Positions 57,447 through 64,000 of a DNA stretch of 64,000 nt are shown piece by piece (position 1 is the stretch's first letter; the number at the start of each line of letters is the position of its first letter). Position numbers and translations under genes: made by a program. Source of the stretch: Cymodocea nodosa (lineage: Eukaryota > Streptophyta > Magnoliopsida > Alismatales > Cymodoceaceae); contig CM072337.1 of assembly GCA_036874045.1 (NCBI GenBank), positions 7,936,001 to 8,000,000 of the forward strand, written 5' to 3'. The notes under the pieces are model-generated. The model ran no database searches. It was not told the origin of the DNA and was given only the letters and a program-made list of their open reading frames with translations.

Positions 57447-58600
57447 ACTTTCCATGTGAAAATTCTGCAAGCAATTCCTGTTTGGTAGCAACTGGTGAAG
57501 ACGATTGGGTGTGGCATAGAAGACTTGGTCACATCAGTATGAAGAATATTAGAAAGCTATCCATGGGTGATCTTGTTAGGGGTCTGCTTAAACTCACTTT
57601 TAAGAAGGATAGAGTGTGTAGTGAGTGTATGCTAGGGAAGCAGAAGAGAACTGCTCTTCACAGCAAAAGTGTTGTTTCCACCAAAAGACCATTAGAACTG
57701 CTACATCTAGATTTGTTTGGTCCTTCTCAAGTATCTAGTCTTGGGGGTCGAAAATATACCTTTGTTATTGTTGATGATTTCTCCATATTAACTTGGGTGA
57801 TATTTTTGACACATAAAAATGAAACTTGCAATGAGTTCAGGAATTTCTGCATAAGAGTTCAGAATCAGAAGGAACTAACAGTGAAGGAAATTAGAAGTGA
57901 TCATGGAGATGAATTTGAAAACCTTTGCAATTCATTTGGAATTCTGCATGAATTCTCTTGTCCTAGAACTCCTACTCAAAATGGAGTTGTGGAAAGGAAA
58001 AATAGGACATTACAAGAAATGGCTAGAACTATGTTAAATGCCACGGATCTACCTAAATTTCTCTAGGTAGAAGCTATAGGAATAGCTTGTCACATTTCCA
58101 ACAGAACTCACATTAGATCCATATTGAATAAGACACCCTTTGAACTTTGGTTCGATAAAACTCCAAATGTTGACTATTTTAAAACATTTGGATGCAAATG
58201 TTTTGTCTTAAATACAGGAAATGCTAAAGACAAGTTTGATGCTAAGTCTGAACCTACCATATTGGTTGGTTACTCCTCGAGAAGCAAAGCTTACAGAGTA
58301 TATTTTGCTGAAGATAGAAGAGTGGAGGAAAGTATAAATGTTCAATTTGATGAAGATCTATTCTAGAATTTCAAAAAGCTGAAGATTAATAATGATAGTG
58401 AAAATGAATACTTTGAAGATGATAAAAGCAAGCAGAATACCAATTCACAAGTGTTAGACCAGAATCTCAACCATAGATATCAAAATCATAACAGTTGGAA
58501 GTTTAGATCTGATCATCCCGAGGAACAAATTATTGGAAATATATCTAAAGGGGTACAAACTAGAAGCAAAGTACAAGATATCTGCAATTTTTGTGCATTT
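57438..58600 (+). pseudogene. copia H integrase
   Basis: WVWHRRLGHISM and CSECMLGKQKR (zinc domain), PLELLHLDLFGPS (first Asp), KEIRSDHGDEFEN (second Asp), NGVVERKNRTLQEMARTML (Glu), then NRTHIRSILNKTPFELWFD and GYSSRSKAYRVYF. In-frame stops: TAG 58064 (Trp of FLWAEA) and TAG 58364. All catalytic residues are kept. The linker ends with DHPEEQIIGNISKGVQTRS near 58560. Confidence 0.92.
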
Positions 58601-59937
58601 GTGTTAGAAATGGAGTCAAAATCAGTAGATGAAGCTTGTGAGGATACCTACTGGACAATGGCTATGCAGGAAGAATTAAATCAGTTCTAGAAAAACAATG
58701 TGTGGGAACTAATAGAAAAACCTGTAGGAAAATCCATCATTGGAACTAAATGGATTTTCAAAAACAAATTAGATGAAGAAGGTAACATTGTCAGAAATAA
58801 AGCTCAATTAGTTGCACAAGGCTACAATCAAGAAGAAGGTATTGACTATGAAGAAACTTTTGCTCTTGTAGCTAGGATTGAAGCTATCAGAATGTTGCTT
58901 GCCTTTGCAAGTAGTATGAAGATAAGATTGTTTCAAATGGATGTGAAAAGTGCCTTCTTAAATGGAGAAATTCAAGAAGAAGTGTTTGTTAAACAACCTC
59001 CTGGATTTGAAGATGAACTCAAGCTGGATCATGTTTACAAACTGAGAAAGGCTCTATATGGTTTGAAACAGGCACCTAGAGCTTGGTATGAGAAATTGAA
59101 AAGATTTTTAATTGAAAACAATTTTTCTATAGGCAAAGTGGACAACACTTTGTTTATCAAAACTTTTGATGTGCACATATTGATTGTATAGCTATATGTT
59201 GATGATATAGTCTTTGGAGCCACTTCAGAAGATCTTTGTCATGAATTTTAGAATTTGATGAAAAATAAATTCGAAATGAGCATGATGGGAGAATTGAAGT
59301 TTTTCTTGGGATTACAGATTCATCAAATACATAATGGTATCTTTGTCAACCAAGAAAAATACTGCAAAGAGATGTTGAAGAAATTTGGTTATGAAAACAT
59401 CAAATCCGCAAATACTCCAATGAGCTCAAGCATTAAAATAGAAATGGATGATTCAAGTGTTGCAATGGATCAAAGGCAATATAGAGGTATGATTGGATCC
59501 CTGTTATACCTTTCAGCTAGCAGGTCACATATTATGTTTAGTGTATGCTTGTGTGTTAGATTTCAAGCATCACCAAAGGAATCACATTTGAAATTAGTCA
59601 AAAGAATCTTCAGATATCTACAAGGAACAAAAGATTTCGAATTATTCTACTCAGCTGACAATAGTTTGATTTTAACAAGCTATAGTGATGCAGATTATGC
59701 AGGGAGCAGATTTGATAGAAAAAGCACCAGTGGTACTTGTCAATTACTTGGATGTTCTTTAATCTCATGGTTCAGTAGGAAACAAAATTGTATAGCTTTA
59801 TCTACTACTGAAGCCGAGTATATTAAAGCTGGATTATACTGTGCACAAATCCTTTGGATGTAGCAAACTCTAGCAGATTACAGACTGAATATTAAAAATT
59901 CAATCATATTTTGTGATAACAGCAATGCAATCAGTCT
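58601..59937 (+). pseudogene. copia H reverse transcriptase and RNase H (3'-truncated)
   Basis: [73 protein letters not shown] (59195-59206), MSMMGELKFFLGLQIHQI, GSLLYLSASRSHIMFSV. RNase H: LTSYSDADYAGSRFDRKSTS, SWFSRKQNCIALSTTEAEY, then CDNSNAISLS where it is cut by Ty3 DNA. Stops are TAG 58688, TAG 59189 (Gln of IVQLYVDD), TAG 59249 (Gln) and TAG 59861. All RT Asp residues are present. SRSHIM replaces SRPDIM. Confidence 0.93.
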
Positions 59938-60027
59938 ATCAACAAACTGGATTGATATTTTTATTTTCATTTTTTTTATAAAAATAAATGCAGACTACAC
60001 ACAATATTAAAAACACAAAATCATACT

Positions 60028-61167
60028 TTAAGAACATGACTCAAAAGTAGTAACAAATGGAATAAACGTGTTAGTCCAAGCAAACTTTTTTGGCATCATT
60101 CTTCTTGCTATCAATTCTGTTTCGATGTAGTCTATTTTCCTTTTTAATTTGTAAACTTGTAGTATGTTATCAATACTAAATATAATTGTATTTCCATTAA
60201 TGAAATGAAATGCAGAAAGAGATCCTCTTCTATTCCAAGATAGTGTGGCTGTTTCTATTTCTACATCTATTTCAATATATTCCTCTTCCCACTTCCATTC
60301 ATTTAGGTCTTTTATAATCCATATTTGAAATTTATTCAATTCATCCCACCATCTTATCAGACATAGAGTAGGATCATCATATTCATTATACCACATTCCT
60401 AATTGAATTTTATCATATTCTATAGATGGTGGTTTAGCTATATCACTTGGTATAGGAAAAATTTCTATATAGTCATTATCATAACTATCTATGCTTACTA
60501 TGTATAAATCAGATCTAAATGCAACTGATATATCTGTGACTAAATATATATATCCATCAAGTATGACATGTATGCTATTAATTAAAGATTTCTGTCCTAG
60601 ATATATCATAGTGTTTTCAATCCAAGATCTATTCAGAAAATTATACACACTTAAGCATAAATCTTCATCCCAATTTCCAGTAGGTCTCCAATAATATAAT
60701 TTTTCAGGAATGGTCGAATTTTTATCAGAAAATGGTAAAGCTGACCTACAATTTTCAGTTGGTACTTCATATCTATTAGGCCTTCCTATATTCTATTCTT
60801 CTCTTGTGAGAGGATTTCTAATCAAAATATCAGGTAACAGAATTGCATACCTTGGTTTGGTTCTATATATAATTAATCCTTCATCCATCCCCATAATAGG
60901 ATCTATTCCTTCTAATGCATTGGGTGGAATTCTAGTAGTTTCATCCATATTCAGATATTCATACCTGATTGAACTACAATTAAATGACTTCCATAAAAAT
61001 CCATCTCTAATCTTAGTCATTTTGGCAGCTTGTAATCCATGAAAATATTTTTCTCTAACACAGTCTTTAATATCCTTTGATACACAACACAATCTACATA
61101 GATCTTTAGCTGACAAGTTACTCAGTACTTCCCTTTGTACGTCCAGCGGTAATTTTAAGAATTCCAT
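60028..61167 (-). pseudogene. F-box gene, copy 3 (nearly intact, one stop)
   Basis: ATG 61167 to TAA 60030-60028, 379 codons in one frame, with a single in-frame TAG at 60795-60793 where copies 1 and 2 have Trp (TREEWNIG). F-box at residues 5-45: KLPLDVQREVLSNL, KDLCRLCCVSKDIKDCV. F-box-associated domain: NRSWIENTMIYLGQK, LGMWYNEYDDPTLCLIRWWD, FQIWIIKDLNEWKWEEEYI, AFHFINGNTIIFSIDNI. It ends FVTTFESCS. Such proteins are SCF ubiquitin-ligase adaptors; the partner is unknown. It lies 230 bp downstream of gag, in the same place as in the other copies, so it is part of the element and not a host gene at this locus. Confidence 0.88.
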
Positions 61168-61397
61168 CTATTGTGATTCTGTATAATATAAACAAAAAAT
61201 TTAGCAGAGACAAAAATTAACATAACTACTTCACACCCTTGTGGAGTTAGGTCATAACTCAACGGATTAAGTCCATTGAGTTAAGTAATAACTCTATGAT
61301 ACTATTAACTATAAGTAAACTTATACCTATATATATATTATTTTTTTTATTTTTTTCTACTTACTATATTATACATAGTTACTTCAATTATACTACT
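61168..61397 (-). other. Gag to F-box intergenic region, copy 3
   Basis: AT-rich; one AACTCAACGGATTAAG ... CATTGAGTTA palindromic pair at 61256-61285 and a TA/T run near 61326-61350, as in copies 1 and 2. Confidence 0.55.
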
Positions 61398-62513
61398 TCA
61401 TTCAACTACCCTCCTAGAGGAGGTATCAATTTTATTAACAGTTCTGTTAATAGGGTTAGGTACTGCTTGCATTGGCAATCCTCTAGAAGGTCTAACTTCT
61501 ATTGATTCTTTCTGTCTAGGGGGTATATTTCTATTTATATTTTGATTTTGAATTGTAGCATTTCCAAATACAAAATCTAGATGATTGCTTAATTGTTGAA
61601 TTATCTTTTCTAATTTCTCTATTCTAGATCCTTGTTCAATTAATGCTTCATAACTTATATTCTTATCATTTATATTTTCTCCTCCATGGAAATTGTTATT
61701 TCTCCAAGATAAATTCGGGTGATTTCTCCAATTAGGGTTATATGAATTTCCAAAGTTATCTTTCTGGTTTCTAGCATAAATAATATCTAGATCATTAATG
61801 TTTGCATTCTTTTCTGCTAATTTTTGATTTAATGATAACTCTTCTATTTTCTTTGTTAATTCAGTTAATTTTACTTCCAGCATAGTACTTGAATCTATTT
61901 CATGCATTCCCCTTGGCAATATTCTTTTATCTGCAATAGCTTCAGTTGAGTTCTCTCACTGTGTAGTTCTTTTTACAAAATTTTCTAAGTATGCCCATGC
62001 TTCCTCACTACACAATTTTAAAAATCCATTCTGACAAGTAGATTCTAATAAAGATTTTGTTGAAACATCTATGTCTTCATAAATTATACCTATTAATTGT
62101 GTTTTACTCATTGCATGATGTAGGCATTGAGTCAATAAATCTTTAAATCTTTCAAAATATTTCTAGAATGATTCTCCCTGTTTTTGGCTACACATTAATA
62201 TTTCCTTTTTCTTTTTAATCATTTGATATGTTGGATAATATTTTTCCAAAAAAACAGAGCAAAATTAAGTCCATGTAGAAATTGAATCAAGCGATAGAGT
62301 ATATAACCATCTCTTAACTGTGTCTTTTAAAGAAAAAGGGATATATCTAAGTTTAATAGCATCTATACTCATATTCGTCATTTTCATCATTTGACAAACT
62401 TCGTTAAATTCTCTAAGGAAATAATAGGCATCCTCTCTTTCTAATCGAAGAAAATGTAGTAATTGACTAATATAATTAGAATTCAGTTCAAACCTATCTC
62501 CCTCAAAGTTTGG
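61398..62513 (-). pseudogene. Ty3/Athila gag, copy 3 (N-terminus cut)
   Basis: Gag from within FELNSNYISQL (N-side lost at the LTR) to the C-end NRTVNKIDTSSRRVVE. The distal 173 codons (61919-61398) are open and contain YARNQKDNFGNSYNPNWRNH, a coiled coil and RQKESIEVRPSRGLP; here Gln codons CAG (PPRQKES, and CQNGFLK at 62033) remain where copies 1 and 2 have TAG. The proximal part has stops or shifts near 61960, 62165 and 62265. Capsid motifs DAYYFLREF and NMTKMTN-like remnants are visible. Confidence 0.82.
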
Positions 62514-64000
62514 TGTTTAGAATGAAAAAGTGCATATTATTAACGGTTAAATGATGGTTAATTGCATAATATTTAGCTTATCATATGAGAATTAAGCCAT
62601 TATGTTATAATTGCACTATTATATGCTTTAATTAGAATTATTGCTTAATTTTGGGGAATTAATGTTAATTTAGTACATTTCTGAACTGTCGATAAGTTGC
62701 AGGCTGTGAAATTCTTAGGTATCCAAATTTTCTCATATTTTGGACAGTTATATTTAACATACCAAACATATTTCGGATAGTTATGTTTAACAGACCGAAC
62801 ATGTATCGGATAGTTATGTTTAAATTGTCGAACAGTTATGTTTTGAAAGAATATTTTATTATTTCCTGAAGTACACGTGTCAAAACCATAATGCATGACT
62901 TAAGTGAACTTTCGGTGAGTTATCTATAACTATCCGAAATTGCAGTTGGGCATCAGACAGTTATATGTGTAACTCTCCAAAATATCTTTTTATTTATAAA
63001 ATAGCTAAGGACACGTGTCATGTTCTAGGAAAGTCACTTAAGTGGATTTTCAATGAGTTATCTCTAACTATCCGAAAGTGTAGCTGAGCATCGAATAGTT
63101 AAATTTATGCACGTGTTTTATAGTTAAATCAACGAAGAAAGTCCATTGAGTTATCTGTAACTCCACAGACTATTTATTTTCTAATATGCCACTATAGCGG
63201 TTGCAGGAACAGACAGTTGGAAGAAAAAAACTACGTTCGCACGTATCACGCAGGAATTCACTCGTCGTAGGGAGAAGAAAGCATCGCCGTTGATATGAAC
63301 GAAGGAAATCCAACCGACCATTCAAGCAGAAGCAGTTACTATTGAAGAAATATAAAAGAAAAGAAGAAAAAGAAGAAAAGGGTGTGATCGATGGACGACC
63401 AGTGTATACAGAGGAGCACCGAGCTTTCTTCAGGTAGTATCTGTAATTCTCCAAAGTACCACACCAACCATCGTTACCACCACCACAATCACCAATCATC
63501 AGAGGTCTGTGAGAATACTTTCTTGATGTCAGGTTGATTCTAAGCCAAACACAGTGCTTGACAACCATTGTGAGGAGTGATCGCGTCGCGGGAAGGGAAG
63601 CCATTTTCACCAAGCGCCAACTCATATTTCAGAAGATCGTAAAGCTTTTAGCCTTGGCTTCAGGTTGATGCCTGTATGCTAAAGAGGAGATCATCTTGCA
63701 ATTCTAGACTCGCGATTCTATAGGGAGAGGAGACAGGATTGTAAGTGGTTTAATTTTCAGTGGTGTAATCGCGTTGCAAGTAGTGTCGGAAGTATTTACT
63801 GTCAAGTGAGATTACTTTACATTTCACCTTTCACCCATTTCCATGTTCATATTAAAACAAAAATACCAAAAACAATTTATCTATGTTTGTATGTTGTATT
63901 TGAGTGTTGTATCATGATTAATGTTATATTTGTCAGTGTTGTGATTGTTTTATGTTTGTTTTAGTTTTACAGTTTACTGAAATTGGTTCGTTCAAAAGAC
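62514..64000 (+). mobile_element. Ty3/Athila-like LTR (+), runs off window end
   Basis: TGTTTAGAATGAAAAAGTGC at 62514, same start as G1 (27656) and G2 (31549). It contains TTTCGGATAGTTA / TAACTATCCGAAA units (62770-63080) and the GC-richer part with GACCTCTGATG/GGTTGGT-type sequence (63480-63640) seen in G1 and G2. It interrupts gag copy 3. Its end, U5 and primer site are outside the window. A 151-codon minus frame inside it (63625-63170) has no recognisable domain and is probably chance. Confidence 0.85.

Larger units (their letters stand above)
55313..59937 (+). mobile_element. Sire-lineage copia element H (+), gag to RNase H
   Basis: The most complete gag-pol in the window: LTR end, PBS, gag, PR, INT, RT, most of RNase H. 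It is cut at 59937 by Ty3 copy 3. One frameshift (about 57437) and a handful of stops, nearly all TAG, separate it from an open polyprotein. Confidence 0.92.
59938..62513 (-). mobile_element. Ty3/Athila-like fragment, copy 3: gag and F-box
   Basis: Collinear with copies 1 and 2: gag (62513-61398) then F-box (61167-60028). The downstream end joins copia H RNase H at 59938 (CAACAAACTGGATTGATATT, as at 33216 in copy 2). The upstream end is cut inside gag by an LTR at 62514. Confidence 0.87.

Noticed and set aside
63170-63625. 151-codon minus ORF near the right end
   Set aside because: It lies wholly inside a Ty3 LTR; parallel LTR copies do not keep the frame (30467-30667, 54374-54559 are fragments of it in other frames).

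Overview
The window is repetitive nuclear DNA of a flowering plant. It is AT-rich and built almost entirely of nested, truncated LTR retrotransposons. I see no convincing single-copy host gene, no tRNA or rRNA gene and no prokaryotic signature. Species cannot be named from the sequence. Plant origin rests on two lineages: Ty1/copia elements of the Sire (Maximus) type, with an initiator-Met tRNA primer site, a GGGGAGAT-type polypurine tract and an extra ORF after RNase H; and Ty3/gypsy elements of the Athila type, with a primer site matching tRNA-Asp and Athila-like integrase ends.

Layout: 1-8838, copia element A (+), gag C-end to RNase H, spacer, extra ORF (aORF), PPT and the start of its 3' LTR. 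8839-11070, probable Ty3-type LTR. 11071-14947, Ty3 fragment (-) with F-box gene, gag and aORF. 14948-20490, copia element B (+), second copy of spacer-aORF-PPT plus a complete 3' LTR. 20491-25037, copia D (-), third ORF, RNase H and RT. 25043-26682, solo copia LTR. 26688-27655, Ty3 protease (-) with an internal duplication. 27656-31549, two Ty3 LTRs head to head. 31550-41958, the longest Ty3 block (-): PPT, spacer, F-box gene, gag, aORF, integrase, RNase H and RT. 41959-43079, copia LTR fragment. 43080-45350, Ty3 pol (+), forming an inverted pair with the previous pol. 45351-53387, copia E (-), whose 3' LTR holds one solo LTR (46203-47949) and whose integrase holds another (50961-52743). 53388-54727, Ty3 LTR with primer site. 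54728-55484, two copia LTR fragments. 55485-59937, copia H (+), gag to RNase H. 59938-62513, Ty3 F-box plus gag (-), third copy. 62514-64000, Ty3 LTR running off the end.

Two things stand out. First, a Ty3/Athila-like family carries a full-length F-box gene (about 379 codons, F-box plus F-box-associated domain) between gag and the 3' LTR, present three times. Second, an extra ORF with the same conserved blocks occurs in both the Ty3 family and the Ty1/copia family, each time with a TATA-like box about 80-100 nt upstream, and a 3' spacer is also shared. This suggests exchange of an env-position module between two retrotransposon superfamilies. The reading frames are broken mostly by TAG at expected Gln (CAG) or Trp (TGG) codons, as expected from C-to-T decay at methylated CHG sites. 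Three solo LTRs keep perfect 5-bp target duplications (GTTAA, TTAAG, GAAAA).
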